From Oscillospiraceae bacterium (GTDB lineage: Bacteria; Bacillota; Clostridia; Oscillospirales; Acutalibacteraceae), in contig JAKVOA010000001.1 of assembly GCA_022483045.1 (NCBI GenBank), positions 1,758,661 through 1,822,660 on the forward strand: a stretch of 64,000 bases of DNA. The letters are read 5' to 3'. The notes beneath the pieces are model-generated. The model ran no database searches. It was not told the origin of the DNA and worked only from the letters and a program-made list of their open reading frames with translations. Shown piece by piece: positions 8,844 through 17,657 of this stretch. The first letter of the stretch is position 1. Every line of letters begins with the position of its first letter. The position numbers and the translations under genes were made by a program.

Positions 8844-10938
8844 GACTGACCGCCTTTCTTGCAAATTCCAGCTTAAAATTCGCCCACTGACCATCATCCT
8901 CCAGCAGCACCGTGGCATCGTAGGTCTTGCCGGTTTTCTCCGAAAAGCAACCGCTTAAACTCGCCTTTCCCTTGTTCAAGAGGTCGGATGCAACCGCCTT
9001 TGTCAGCTGCTTTTTCTTCATGGAAAAGAACTTGCTGTTTTTCCAGAGCGCAAATTTGCAGACGGCATTCTCACAGAAAAAGCCCTGCTTGCTCTCCGTG
9101 ACAGAGCTGCCGCAGCGGGGACATTTGCCGATGACCTCTTTATCCGAGGGAAACAGCACCTCCGCACCCTGAATGGCATGGTAGGTAGATACCAGCTCCT
9201 TTAGCATCTGGACGATGCCATCCAGAAACGCATCCGGCTCCAGCTCACTTTGCTCAATTTCTTTCAGGCGGTATTCCCATTCAGCAGTCAGAAACGGCGA
9301 TTGCAACTGCTCTGGTAATACTGTGATAAGGGATACCGCATCGTGGGTGGGAAGAAGCTGCACCGTTTTCTTTGATTTCTTACGCTCCACAAATCCGGTA
9401 AATACCAGCTTTTCCAATATCCCGGCGCGGGTGGCTGGCGTACCCAGTCCTTTTCGTTCTGCATCCTCCGGCATATCTCTCGCTCCGGCAACCTCCATTG
9501 CTGAAAGCAGCGTATCCTCCGTAAGGTGCTTGGGCGGTGTGGTCTTGCCCTCCTTGATTGCAGGGGCCGTCACAGAAAAGATCTGTCCCTCGGTCATGGC
9601 AGGCAGGGTTTTCGCATCACTTTCTGCTTCCTGTTCCGGTGCATCCTTTCCATCGGCACGATAGCTCTGCTCGATTGCTTTCCAGCCCGTCCCCTTTACG
9701 GCGCGGCCTTTGGCTGTGAAGCTGTGACCGGCACAGTCCAGCGTGACAACCGTTTCTGCATATTCATAGGGCTGTGTCACCGCACACAGCAGGCGCAGGG
9801 CTACCAGCTCCAAAATAGCGCGTTCTCCCACAGTCAGGGTGTTCAGGTCTGCCTTTTGCACATTTCGGGTAGGGATGACGGCATGGTGGTCGGACACCTT
9901 TTTATCATTGATGACCTGTGCGGCATGGACGGGAATGGTCACACCTTTGGTACAGGGCATGGTGTTTCCCACAAGCTCCACCAACTCCGGCAGAGCGCCC
10001 GCCATATCCGAAGTCAGATAGCGGCTGTCGGTACGGGGATAGGTACAGAGCTTCTTTTCATACAAGTTTTGTAGATAATCCAAGGTCTGCTGTGCGGTAA
10101 AGCCAAGCAGACGGTTGGCATCACGCTGCAGGGTGGTCAAATCGTAAAGGGCAGGCGGCTTTTCCGCTTTGTCCTTTTGCTCCACCGCTTTTACAACAGC
10201 CGGGGAATGGGAGCAATCCTCCTGTGCCTTACTTGCCGCTTCCTTTTCTTTCAGCCTTTCGCCGGTGGCGGTAAAATCAGGAAGCCCCAGCACCACCGTA
10301 TAAAACGGCTCCGGCTTGAACGCATCAATCTCCGCTTCCCGCTGAACAACCAGCGCCAGCGTAGGTGACATGACGCGCCCGATGTTGAGGGTCTTGTGAT
10401 ACAGCACCGAAAACAGCCTTGTGGCATTGATACCCACCAGCCAGTCCGCCTTGCTGCGGCAGAGCGCCGCCTGATGCAGACCGTCATACGCCGCGCCGGG
10501 TTTGAGCTGGGCAAAGCCCTGACGGATGGCGCTGTCCTCCATTGAGGAAATCCACAGGCGTTCCATCGGCTTTTTACACCCTGCCAGATTGTAGATCGTG
10601 CGGAAAATTGCTTCTCCCTCGCGCCCTGCATCACAGGCATTGACTACCGCATCTACCTTGTACGAGTGCATCAGCTCACGCAGTACGCCGTACTGCTCCT
10701 TTTTGTCTTTACCCACCACAAACTGCCAGCTTTCCAGCAAAATGGGAAGGTCATCATATTTCCACTTCGCGTATTTCGGGTCATAGACCTCCGCATTGGC
10801 AAGTCCGGCAAGATGCCCAACACACCAGCTGACCAGATACCCACCACCCTCTAAATACCCATTGTGGCGTTTGTCCGCGCCGATCACAGCGGCAATGGAC
10901 TGTGCCACCGATGGCTTTTCAGCGATTACAAGTTTCAT
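8800..10938 (-). CDS. topB: DNA topoisomerase III (TopB-like)
   Basis: 712 residues. The ATG at 10938 is preceded by GGAGG. The TOPRIM domain starts at the N-terminus (IAEKPSVAQSIAAVIG) and contains DAGREGE near residue 105. The catalytic tyrosine of type IA enzymes is in KLCTYPRTDSRYLT near residue 300. A C-terminal zinc-binding segment CPRCGSSVTESKQGFFCENA precedes the end. Type IA enzymes pass single strands and would resolve the plasmid-like circular intermediate during transfer. The last residues (after FKLEFARK) differ from ICE2; one missing A in an A run would restore an ATGA overlap with the next gene, so the tail is probably a frameshifted readthrough that leaves the catalytic core whole. 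Confidence 0.92.
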   Translation of the reverse strand: MKLVIAEKPSVAQSIAAVIGADKRHNGYLEGGGYLVSWCVGHLAGLANAEVYDPKYAKWKYDDLPILLESWQFVVGKDKKEQYGVLRELMHSYKVDAVVNACDAGREGEAIFRTIYNLAGCKKPMERLWISSMEDSAIRQGFAQLKPGAAYDGLHQAALCRSKADWLVGINATRLFSVLYHKTLNIGRVMSPTLALVVQREAEIDAFKPEPFYTVVLGLPDFTATGERLKEKEAASKAQEDCSHSPAVVKAVEQKDKAEKPPALYDLTTLQRDANRLLGFTAQQTLDYLQNLYEKKLCTYPRTDSRYLTSDMAGALPELVELVGNTMPCTKGVTIPVHAAQVINDKKVSDHHAVIPTRNVQKADLNTLTVGERAILELVALRLLCAVTQPYEYAETVVTLDCAGHSFTAKGRAVKGTGWKAIEQSYRADGKDAPEQEAESDAKTLPAMTEGQIFSVTAPAIKEGKTTPPKHLTEDTLLSAMEVAGARDMPEDAERKGLGTPATRAGILEKLVFTGFVERKKSKKTVQLLPTHDAVSLITVLPEQLQSPFLTAEWEYRLKEIEQSELEPDAFLDGIVQMLKELVSTYHAIQGAEVLFPSDKEVIGKCPRCGSSVTESKQGFFCENAVCKFALWKNSKFFSMKKKQLTKAVASDLLNKGKASLSGCFSEKTGKTYDATVLLEDDGQWANFKLEFARKAVSHEADQGGAGNHCPL

Positions 10939-11131
10939 GTTGTGTCCTCCGTTTCTTCAGATATTCGTTCAATTCCCGCTGGCAGATACCAAACCACCGC
11001 TGTCCGGCGTTGGCACAGCCATAGCAGGGATGACCTTTGGGGAGAGAAGCCAAAGGGCGGGGCTTAACGCTCCCGCCGCTTGGTTTCTGTGTCATCATTC
11101 GTTCAAAGGGACTGTCCGTGAACTGGGTCAA
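10919..11131 (-). CDS. Small cysteine-containing ICE protein
   Basis: 70 residues, starting MTQFTDSPFERMM, overlapping DUF4366 at its start and topB at its end by a few bases each. The counterpart in ICE2 (44139-44318) starts MTFFTDSPFERMM. The copy here has CYGCANAGQRWFGIC, a possible metal-binding cluster that is largely absent in ICE2 (only one matching Cys). The tight overlaps imply translational coupling within the operon. Function unknown. Confidence 0.7.
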   Translation of the reverse strand: MTQFTDSPFERMMTQKPSGGSVKPRPLASLPKGHPCYGCANAGQRWFGICQRELNEYLKKRRTQHETCNR

Positions 11132-11889
11132 TCGTCCGTGTCCTCGGCAGCTTCGTTTTCTTTGTCCGGTTCCTGTGCATCATCCTCGCTCTCCCACGGG
11201 GCATCGTCACTATCTGCATCTTCCTCATCGCCATAATCATAATCGTCAAGATCGGAGCTACCCTTGGTTTTCGGCTTGTTCTTAAAAAACTTCATATAGG
11301 CAAAGGCACCGCCGCCAGCCAGCACCGCAAGCAGAAGCACCAGCACAGCCGGGTTCATACCGCTGGATTTCGGTGCTTCCTCCGGCTCCTCCACAGCAGC
11401 CGGCTCCTCGGTTGCCACAGGCTCCGGCGTTTTTCCAGCACACTCGGTCATATCTGCCGCGCATACCGGGCAGTCCATATTAATGGCACCAGGCGCACAT
11501 TTTTCTGTACAGGTGCAGGCAATCGGTGTGGTTTCGGCTTCTTCCGCAAGGGCTTTCAAATCGTCCGTATCCACCGGGTTGAGGAAATAGGTCTTGTACT
11601 GTTCCTCGTCCTCGCCCACCGGGGCATCGTAATCAATGACCAGATAGAACACATTGCCGTCCCTGTCTGTAATGGTGATGAACTGCTTGTTGGTGGCTTT
11701 GTCATACAGCAGATCGCGGGTGGAAATATCGCTTTCTTCGGACAGCGGTTCGCCGGGTTCGATGGTCGGTGCAGGGGTTTCCTCGGTTACCGGCTCATTG
11801 CTCTGGGCAAATGCCGTAGTGGAAAAAGCGGTGGCGCACATCATCATCGCCAGCGCACAGGTCAGCACTCGTTTTTTCAATTTAATCAT
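11128..11889 (-). CDS. DUF4366 family membrane-anchored surface protein
   Basis: 253 residues. An N-terminal signal peptide (KKRVLTCALAMMMCATAFST) is followed by an extracellular domain with RDGNVFYLVIDYD, a cysteine group (CTCTEKC, CPVC) in the middle, a Glu/Pro-rich stalk, one transmembrane helix around residues 176-197 and a very acidic cytoplasmic tail rich in Asp and Glu. ICE2 has a homologue at 43393-44142 with a Ser/Thr-rich stalk and no cysteine group. It is encoded right after DUF4315, with which it overlaps by 8 nt. It probably forms part of the cell-surface side of the conjugation apparatus; the exact role is unknown. Confidence 0.85.
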   Translation of the reverse strand: MIKLKKRVLTCALAMMMCATAFSTTAFAQSNEPVTEETPAPTIEPGEPLSEESDISTRDLLYDKATNKQFITITDRDGNVFYLVIDYDAPVGEDEEQYKTYFLNPVDTDDLKALAEEAETTPIACTCTEKCAPGAINMDCPVCAADMTECAGKTPEPVATEEPAAVEEPEEAPKSSGMNPAVLVLLLAVLAGGGAFAYMKFFKNKPKTKGSSDLDDYDYGDEEDADSDDAPWESEDDAQEPDKENEAAEDTDD

Positions 11890-12124
11890 GGTTGATTTCC
11901 TCCGTTTCTCCAGCCATCACCGCAGCGCGGCTGGTATCCAATTTCTGAATCAGGGCAGACAGAGCAGCATAATCCAAATGATGCTCATGCACCAGCTCCA
12001 GAATGTCGTTGTTTTTGATGTCGGTACGCTGTCTGTCAAGCTCTCGCTGCCTTGCCTGTAATTCGGCAATCTTGGCAGCGTTCTTGTCATATTCAGCATC
12101 TATTTTTTTTAATTTCGGGTTCAT
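11882..12124 (-). CDS. DUF4315 family protein
   Basis: 80 residues, starting MNPKLKKIDAEYDKNAAKI, with a heptad-like charged helix suggesting a coiled coil. It is nearly collinear with the ICE2 protein at 43158-43406. It lies between the NlpC/P60 hydrolase and DUF4366 in both elements, overlapping the latter by 8 nt. Characteristic of Tn1549-type ICEs; role unknown, possibly a small structural or regulatory component. Confidence 0.85.
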   Translation of the reverse strand: MNPKLKKIDAEYDKNAAKIAELQARQRELDRQRTDIKNNDILELVHEHHLDYAALSALIQKLDTSRAAVMAGETEEINHD

Positions 12125-12142
12125 GGTTTGCTGTTACTCCTT

Positions 12143-13894
12143 TCAGGGCAGACGGGCAAAGGTGTAGAAATGCGCCTGCCAGTAGTTCGTGTTGATAGAG
12201 GTATAGGAAATCGGGTCACCGCAGTGGATCATCATTCCGTTGCCTACATAGATGCCCACATGGGATGCGCCCGTGGTGTTATAGGTGCCTTGGAAGAAAA
12301 TCAGGTCACCGTGCTTTGCATTGGCCGACGATACCGGGGTGGAGATATTCAACAGTCCATTTGCTGTCAGCCTGCCTACATTCCAGCCGGAATGATTGAT
12401 AACCCAGCTGACAAAACCGGAGCAATCAAAGCTGGCCGAAGGGCTTGCGCCGCCCCATACATACGGGTAGCCCAGATACTTTTCCGCTTCCTTAATCATG
12501 GCGGCAAAAGTAGCATCAGCGAGGGCTTCCGGCGGAACATCATAATCGGTAAAGGGCTTATTTCCCACTGCATTGGGATACTGCTCGGTTGGGAACAGGT
12601 CGGGGCTGTTGCCCAGCGTTGCCATATACCCGGCATACAGCCCCAGCTTATCCTCATTCAGCAGATATACCGGCAGATGAGACAGGTCGAAGTTTTCCAG
12701 CTTCACATTGCAGATGTAGTAATCGTAAGGCACTTCATAGGTATCGGTGTGGCTGGTTCCATCCTCATCCGTCCAGCTGTCGGTTTCGGTTCGGTATCGG
12801 GTTTCCACCACCACATTTTCGGTAAGCGTATACTGGCGGTCAAAGACCTCGGATAGAAATGCCTGCGCCTGTGAAAGTGTCCATTCACCCTCAAAATAAG
12901 CGGTCAAAAGGGACACCAGCACATAGGGGTCATGCTTGATGTCATCCAACTTATAGCGGTATTCGTCATAGCCGGGATTCAGCGTTTCGTAGTGGTCTAC
13001 CTCATACTGCAAGTCCGCTTCCTTGGCGGCATAGGCAGCTTCGGCACCCAGCATATCCTCATCCCTTGATGGGTAAGAGGTGGACACCAGCGAGGAAACC
13101 GTACTTTCAAACAATACCGAGCAAGAGGACAGTCCGCCCATCAGCATGGCGGTGAGAAGCAGTAAAATGATTGCGACAAGAAAACCTTTCTTATGGCGGC
13201 CAATAAACGCTGCCGCCTGTCTGCTTTTTTCTGCAACGGCTTCGGCTGCTCTGCCGGTGGTCTGTGCCGCTGATGCAGCACTTGTCCCGGCGCTTTGTCC
13301 GGCGCGCTTGGCTGCGGCATACTGCTTTTTGATTGCCTGCTTTTGCTGCCAGCGAGATACCGGGTTGCTGGCAAGCTGGGGATTATCCTGCAAGGACTTC
13401 TGATAGAGGGCGTTCACATTGGCTTTTTCCAGACGATGCTCCGCCTGTGCTGCCTTGCGGTACGGCTTTAGCTGATGGGAGCGATACCCCTCACGCACCA
13501 GACGCGCCCCGGTTTCCGCTGCTTCCTCGGTTTTATGGGCGCTTTCCACACCCACATTGTCCTGCTCTGTTTCCCGTACTTTCTGGTGCAGCTTTGCCGA
13601 TGCCATGACACCCGGCGCATCGCGGGCGGCATGGGACAGCTTGGCAGGCGGCTTTTTCTTGTCCACTTCCTCAAATTTCAGCTTCACCGTTTTTTTGCCG
13701 GTGGTGGTGTCCACCGTGGTTTCTTTGGTCTTTACCGTCTTTTTCGGAATTTTCGCCTGTTCCTTGTCTGCCTTTTTCGCAGCCTGCTCCGCTTTGCGAA
13801 TGGGCTTTTTCAGCACCGGGTCAATGCGCTCCTCCTCGGTAAATTGCAGGTGTGGTTCCTTATTCAAACCACGCACCATCCAGCAGCGTTTCAA
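12143..13894 (-). CDS. Conjugation-associated NlpC/P60 peptidoglycan hydrolase
   Basis: 583 residues from a TTG at 13894; an internal ATG nearby is possible and the N-terminus is uncertain because the adjoining virB4 end is deleted. A long basic, Ala/Lys-rich cytoplasmic N-terminus is followed by one transmembrane helix near residues 235-260 and a C-terminal NlpC/P60 domain. The catalytic Cys is in ASFDCSGFVSW and the catalytic His in SHVGIYVGNG. Such enzymes cut peptidoglycan stem peptides so that the secretion channel can cross the wall. The ICE2 homologue is at 41412-43139. The reading frame is open and all visible catalytic residues are kept. Confidence 0.88.
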   Translation of the reverse strand: MKRCWMVRGLNKEPHLQFTEEERIDPVLKKPIRKAEQAAKKADKEQAKIPKKTVKTKETTVDTTTGKKTVKLKFEEVDKKKPPAKLSHAARDAPGVMASAKLHQKVRETEQDNVGVESAHKTEEAAETGARLVREGYRSHQLKPYRKAAQAEHRLEKANVNALYQKSLQDNPQLASNPVSRWQQKQAIKKQYAAAKRAGQSAGTSAASAAQTTGRAAEAVAEKSRQAAAFIGRHKKGFLVAIILLLLTAMLMGGLSSCSVLFESTVSSLVSTSYPSRDEDMLGAEAAYAAKEADLQYEVDHYETLNPGYDEYRYKLDDIKHDPYVLVSLLTAYFEGEWTLSQAQAFLSEVFDRQYTLTENVVVETRYRTETDSWTDEDGTSHTDTYEVPYDYYICNVKLENFDLSHLPVYLLNEDKLGLYAGYMATLGNSPDLFPTEQYPNAVGNKPFTDYDVPPEALADATFAAMIKEAEKYLGYPYVWGGASPSASFDCSGFVSWVINHSGWNVGRLTANGLLNISTPVSSANAKHGDLIFFQGTYNTTGASHVGIYVGNGMMIHCGDPISYTSINTNYWQAHFYTFARLP

Positions 13895-13897
13895 GCA

Positions 13898-15700
13898 TCA
13901 CCGATACCTCCCTGTAAATTCCAAGCTCGGCTCGTTCAAATATTTCTGGTAGACCATACGCACACAACGGTCAATGATGGTTTTCTGTACCGGCTGTAAG
14001 CCCTCTTTGCCGCCCACAATCAGCTCACACAAGGACAGGATAAAGTCTGATTTCAGGCTCAGCGGGCTTTCATCATCGGAATAGTCCAAATTCAAGTCCA
14101 TCGGATTGATATAGTCCGTAGAGGTAGGCGAGATTTTGATAATCTGACCATGCAGGCGCAGTACCAGCGGCGCGTACTCGGCTTCTGGGTCGCAGATAAT
14201 GATGTCATCCTGCGTCACCAAAAACGCATTGGAGATCTCACGCTTTGCGAAGAAGGACTTGCCAGAGCCGGGTGTTCCGAGAATCAAGCCGTTGGGGTTC
14301 TTCAAGAGCTTGCGGTCAACCATGATAAGGTTGTTCGACAGCGCATTGATGCCGTAGTACAAGGCTTCCTGCCCGGTCTGGAACAGCTCCTGCGTGGTAA
14401 AGGGAACAAAGATTGCCACGCTGGAGGTGGTAAGCCCGCGCTGAATTTCCACCTGATTTTGTCCCAGCGGCAGGCTGCTCATTAAGCCTTCCTCCTGCTG
14501 GAAGTCCAGCCTTGTAAGCTGGCAGTTATATTTCTGGGCGATGGACTTTGCCTGAAAGATGTTGTTATTCAGCTGGCGCATGGTATCGGCGGTGTTCAGC
14601 ACCAGAAAGGTGACAAGGAACATTCGCTCATTGCGGCTCTGCAAGTCCTGTAACAGCTTTTTGGCTTCGCTGCCATAGGTGGCAAGGTCAGAGGGAATGA
14701 TGTCCATGTCATATCCGGCGCGGACGGCTTTTTTCTGTTCCTCAATTTTGGCACGGTCAAGGTCTGTGATTTTTCGCTTCACGGTCTTGATTGCCTTGAC
14801 CTGATCCAACGATTGAATATGCAGATTAACGATAACGCTGCTCTCCATGCCGAGGAAATCTGCCAGCATACGGTCATTCAGCTCCGGCGCGAGGATTTGC
14901 AGAAAGGATACTGCTCCCAGCTTCTTTCCCATTGAAAAGCCCTTGCCGTTCTTAAATTCAAAGCTGGCAGGAGCAATAAAATCCTTGGTAGAAAGCCCGG
15001 ATGCCGGAAGCCAGTCCCATTCAAACTGAAACGGCTCCTGTTCATCCATGCAGAATACGCTGTGCATCTGCTGTAAGCGTTCCTTGCCATCCAGTACCTC
15101 CGCCGCCACGCCCATGCGCTTGAAGCTGTTAAGAATGTCTGTTTCGATACGCTCCAGACGGGGTTTTGCGGTCTTGATACTGTCTGCATCAATGCCAAAG
15201 GTCAGATACTTGGTCTTAATCAGACCATTGTTGCCACGGGCAAGCTGGTTTTGCAGCATCCCCGTGTATTCCTCACGGATGTTGTCGAAATCATCGCCCT
15301 GCGCCGGGATATTGATGCTCTTGGCAAAGGCATCGTCCGAAGCCACCAGATTAAGAAAGGACAACTGAAACTGCACCGAGCTGTCAAAGTAGTTGAGGAA
15401 ATCACACCATGCTTCAAAAATGGCGGTCTTATCCTCGTTTTGGCTCAGCTGATAGTTGATGTCCTGAAACTGAATGGACTTGGTGTAGTGGGTGTCATTT
15501 ACACGGCAGATACCATTCTGCCACATTCTCTGATAAGGGATACTGTCCTGCGCGGACTGCTCCTTTTTATCGGTACGGTTTGCCCTCGCAATGGCAGCTT
15601 CAATCTGCTTTTTCTCTGCGCGGGTCAGTTTTCGCTTTGCCGCCACCGGTTTTTTCTTTTCTCCGGGTTCGGCGGTTTGATTTGTCTTTTTTGCAAACAA
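13898..15700 (-). pseudogene. virB4: VirB4-family T4SS ATPase, C-terminal third deleted
   Basis: 600 residues from a TTG at 15700 behind AAGGAGGT. The N-terminal part and Walker A (GLILGTPGSGKSFFAKRE, near residue 460) match the 801-residue ICE2 VirB4. The match stops at YQKYLNEPSLE, after which only a few unrelated residues precede a stop directly before the hydrolase gene. About 660 nt present in ICE2 are absent, including the Walker B segment YYIDEFHLLL. VirB4 energises assembly of the channel and cannot work without Walker B, so this copy should be dead. The clean junction looks like a real deletion and not a single-base error. Confidence 0.85.
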
Positions 15701-16052
15701 TGGATTGCACCTCCTTGTCAAGCTGTTCCTGCCGCATGATTACGGCATAGAAGTTGTTGATTTTATAAGGGCGCTGCTTGGGGCGGATAAACGCAACGCG
15801 GATGATATTGCCGATGATTTTTTCTAAATACTGACCATTTTTCTCATACATGGCCAGCAAAAAGAATGGCAGCATGGCAACCACCATACACATGGCGGCG
15901 GCACTTGTGCCAACAGGGTTTTTCAGCAAAAAGAAAAGCGGGACGCCAAACAGCGCACCGCCCGAAAAGCAGACAAGCTGCCTTTTCGTAAGATTGAACA
16001 TGACCTTCGTTTTTACTTTGGTCAAGTCTTTGGGTACGGGTACATAAGCCAC
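15600..16052 (-). CDS. PrgI family T4SS membrane protein
   Basis: 150 residues. It starts MAYVPVPKDLTKVKTKVMFN, with the ATG at 16052 behind GAAAGGAGG. Two hydrophobic helices follow at about residues 28-75 (VCFSGGALFGVPLFFLL and AAAMCMVVAMLPFFLLAMY), which is VirB3-like topology, then RPKQRPYKINNFYA. The 3' end overlaps the virB4 start by about 100 nt, as in ICE2, so the two are translationally linked. PrgI-type proteins anchor the VirB4 ATPase at the membrane. The copy itself looks intact. Confidence 0.87.
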   Translation of the reverse strand: MAYVPVPKDLTKVKTKVMFNLTKRQLVCFSGGALFGVPLFFLLKNPVGTSAAAMCMVVAMLPFFLLAMYEKNGQYLEKIIGNIIRVAFIRPKQRPYKINNFYAVIMRQEQLDKEVQSIVCKKDKSNRRTRRKEKTGGGKAKTDPRREKAD

Positions 16053-16072
16053 TTGATTTCCTCCTTTCGGCG

Positions 16073-16942
16073 TTAATGGGCATTGAACACAGATTTTGCA
16101 AGGCTTCCTGTCTTAAACAGGGTGAAGCACAGCAGTACGGTGTAGCCCATACAAGTCCAGATTGCCTTGATAACATCCGTTTCCGATGTGATGTTCTGCA
16201 CCAGCACGGCGTAGATCTCCACACAGACGATAATAAGAAATGCCTGAAAGCCCAAGGCAAACAGGCTTCGCAGATACCCTTGTCCCATTTGCCCCCATTT
16301 CTTGCTGGTCATGGTTGCCATCGGGATTGGTGCCACGCTGGTGACTAAATAAATCTCAATCATGCGCCCGTAAATGACGATGAAAATACAGATGGTCAGC
16401 GCCCACATGGTCACGCCAACGAACAGGGATTGAAACCACAGCCCGAACAGCGGACCAATATCCATTTCCATAAGCCTGTCGTGCATATTGGTAATGGCAG
16501 AAGAAATGTCGATGGCGGTATTGCCCACAATCACGCCGGATGCCCGGTTTACCAGACTCTGCGCCACATCAAATACGCCCATGACGATATTCCATGTATT
16601 CGTGACGATCAGAATAGAGCAAGCGGTTTTGAAAATCCACTTGAAGAACATCCATGTATCCACATCGTTCAGGTTGTTCTTGTCGGTAATCAGCTGGATC
16701 AGCTCCAAGGTTATAACAAACGCCAGTATCAGACCAGCAATCGGCAGGATAACCGTTTCCGAAAGGTTTTGTATCATGGAAAAGATACCGCCATTCCAGC
16801 CATGCGGGGTCTGTCCTACCTGTGTGGATATTTCTCCGACCTTCTGGTTGACCGTATCGAACATCCCGGAAAGGTTACTTTCAATGCCTCCTACAAGGAT
16901 TTCCTTGAGCCATTCGGTAATTTGTTCTTTGATATAATCCAC
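16073..16942 (-). CDS. VirB6-like polytopic T4SS channel protein
   Basis: 289 residues, starting MDYIKEQITEWLKEILVGGI. About six hydrophobic segments are visible: the first near residues 60-85 (SETVILPIAGLILAFVITLE), others in the NTWNIVMGVFDVA, LFVGVTMWALTICIFIVIYG and SLFALGFQAFLIIVCVEIYA regions, and the last near the C-terminus (GYTVLLCFTLFKTGS). It aligns with ICE2 37320-38189 throughout. Proteins of this type form the inner-membrane channel for the DNA substrate. It follows maff2 and precedes prgI directly; the extra gene found in ICE2 between virB6 and prgI is absent here. Confidence 0.88.
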   Translation of the reverse strand: MDYIKEQITEWLKEILVGGIESNLSGMFDTVNQKVGEISTQVGQTPHGWNGGIFSMIQNLSETVILPIAGLILAFVITLELIQLITDKNNLNDVDTWMFFKWIFKTACSILIVTNTWNIVMGVFDVAQSLVNRASGVIVGNTAIDISSAITNMHDRLMEMDIGPLFGLWFQSLFVGVTMWALTICIFIVIYGRMIEIYLVTSVAPIPMATMTSKKWGQMGQGYLRSLFALGFQAFLIIVCVEIYAVLVQNITSETDVIKAIWTCMGYTVLLCFTLFKTGSLAKSVFNAH

Positions 16943-17010
16943 TTACTTTTCCCTCCTTTCATGCCCCGCCCGCGTGGTACGGGAGGGGCAGAGGATTTTT
17001 GACGGAACGA

Positions 17011-17226
17011 TTAACCGAACAGCCCGGACAAAAGCGGTACAAGGGTGATGCCGATGAGTGCGACACCGCCGCCAGCCATCAGCTGTTTCATGCCCTGCGA
17101 CTTCGCGCCGGGGTTATCGTTGCCGTAGCCCTCCATCAGATTGATCGCACCCCAGATGCCAAGACCGGCACCCAGTGCGATCACGAGGGTCTGCAAAACG
17201 GTTACTGCGGAATTGAAAAATGCCAT
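17011..17226 (-). CDS. Maff2 family protein, second tandem copy
   Basis: 71 residues with two hydrophobic helices separated by a short polar loop (YGNDNPGAKSQGMKQLMAGG). It is almost identical to the upstream copy at 17387-17602 (the visible difference is Ile for Val in TLVxALGAG). Size, topology and position next to virD4 and virB6 are those expected of a VirB2-like pilin or channel subunit, although the family is not experimentally assigned. The ATG at 17226 has an ACCTCC complement (GGAGGT) upstream. ICE2 has only one copy. Confidence 0.85.
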   Translation of the reverse strand: MAFFNSAVTVLQTLVIALGAGLGIWGAINLMEGYGNDNPGAKSQGMKQLMAGGGVALIGITLVPLLSGLFG

Positions 17227-17386
17227 AAATAGTTACCTCCATGTTTTTCTGCCCATTCGGGCAAGTCATAAGTTGTTGATTGGTTTCATACAGCGGCAAA
17301 GCCGGCAGGCAAACAGCTCTTTCAAAATGGTTGTGGAGCTTTCCTGCGTTCGGCGTTGGCTGTTTTACAGGACTGTTATCCGGCGA

Positions 17387-17602
17387 TTAACCGAACAGCC
17401 CGGACAGAAGCGGTACGAGGGTGATGCCGATAAGAGCGACACCGCCACCAGCCATCAGCTGCTTCATTCCCTGCGACTTCGCGCCGGGGTTATCGTTGCC
17501 GTAGCCCTCCATGAGATTGATTGCGCCCCAGATGCCAAGACCGGCACCCAGCGCCACAACGAGGGTCTGAAGAACAGTAACAGCAGAATTGAAAAATGCC
17601 AT
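17387..17602 (-). CDS. Maff2 family protein, first tandem copy
   Basis: 71 residues, MAFFNSAVTVLQTLVVALGA at the start and PLLSGLFG at the end, two transmembrane helices. It directly follows a terminator-like hairpin after virD4 and has a GGAGGT ribosome site. About 160 nt of non-coding sequence with a small TGCCC/GGGCA hairpin separates it from the second copy. Duplication of a putative pilin-like subunit would raise its dose relative to single-copy T4SS parts. Confidence 0.85.
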   Translation of the reverse strand: MAFFNSAVTVLQTLVVALGAGLGIWGAINLMEGYGNDNPGAKSQGMKQLMAGGGVALIGITLVPLLSGLFG

Positions 17603-17631
17603 AAGAATTTACCTCCATATTTTTGTAAAAG

Positions 17632-17657
17632 AAAAAGCACCGTCAAACAGCGGTGCT
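17632..17657 (-). terminator. Hairpin with U-tract between virD4 and maff2
   Basis: Stem AGCACCG / CGGTGCT (17636-17642 with 17651-17657); the minus-strand product continues into TTTTTCTTTT. The virD4 stop codon lies in the loop. A hairpin of the same layout is present at the same place in ICE2 (36986-37011). Confidence 0.75.
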
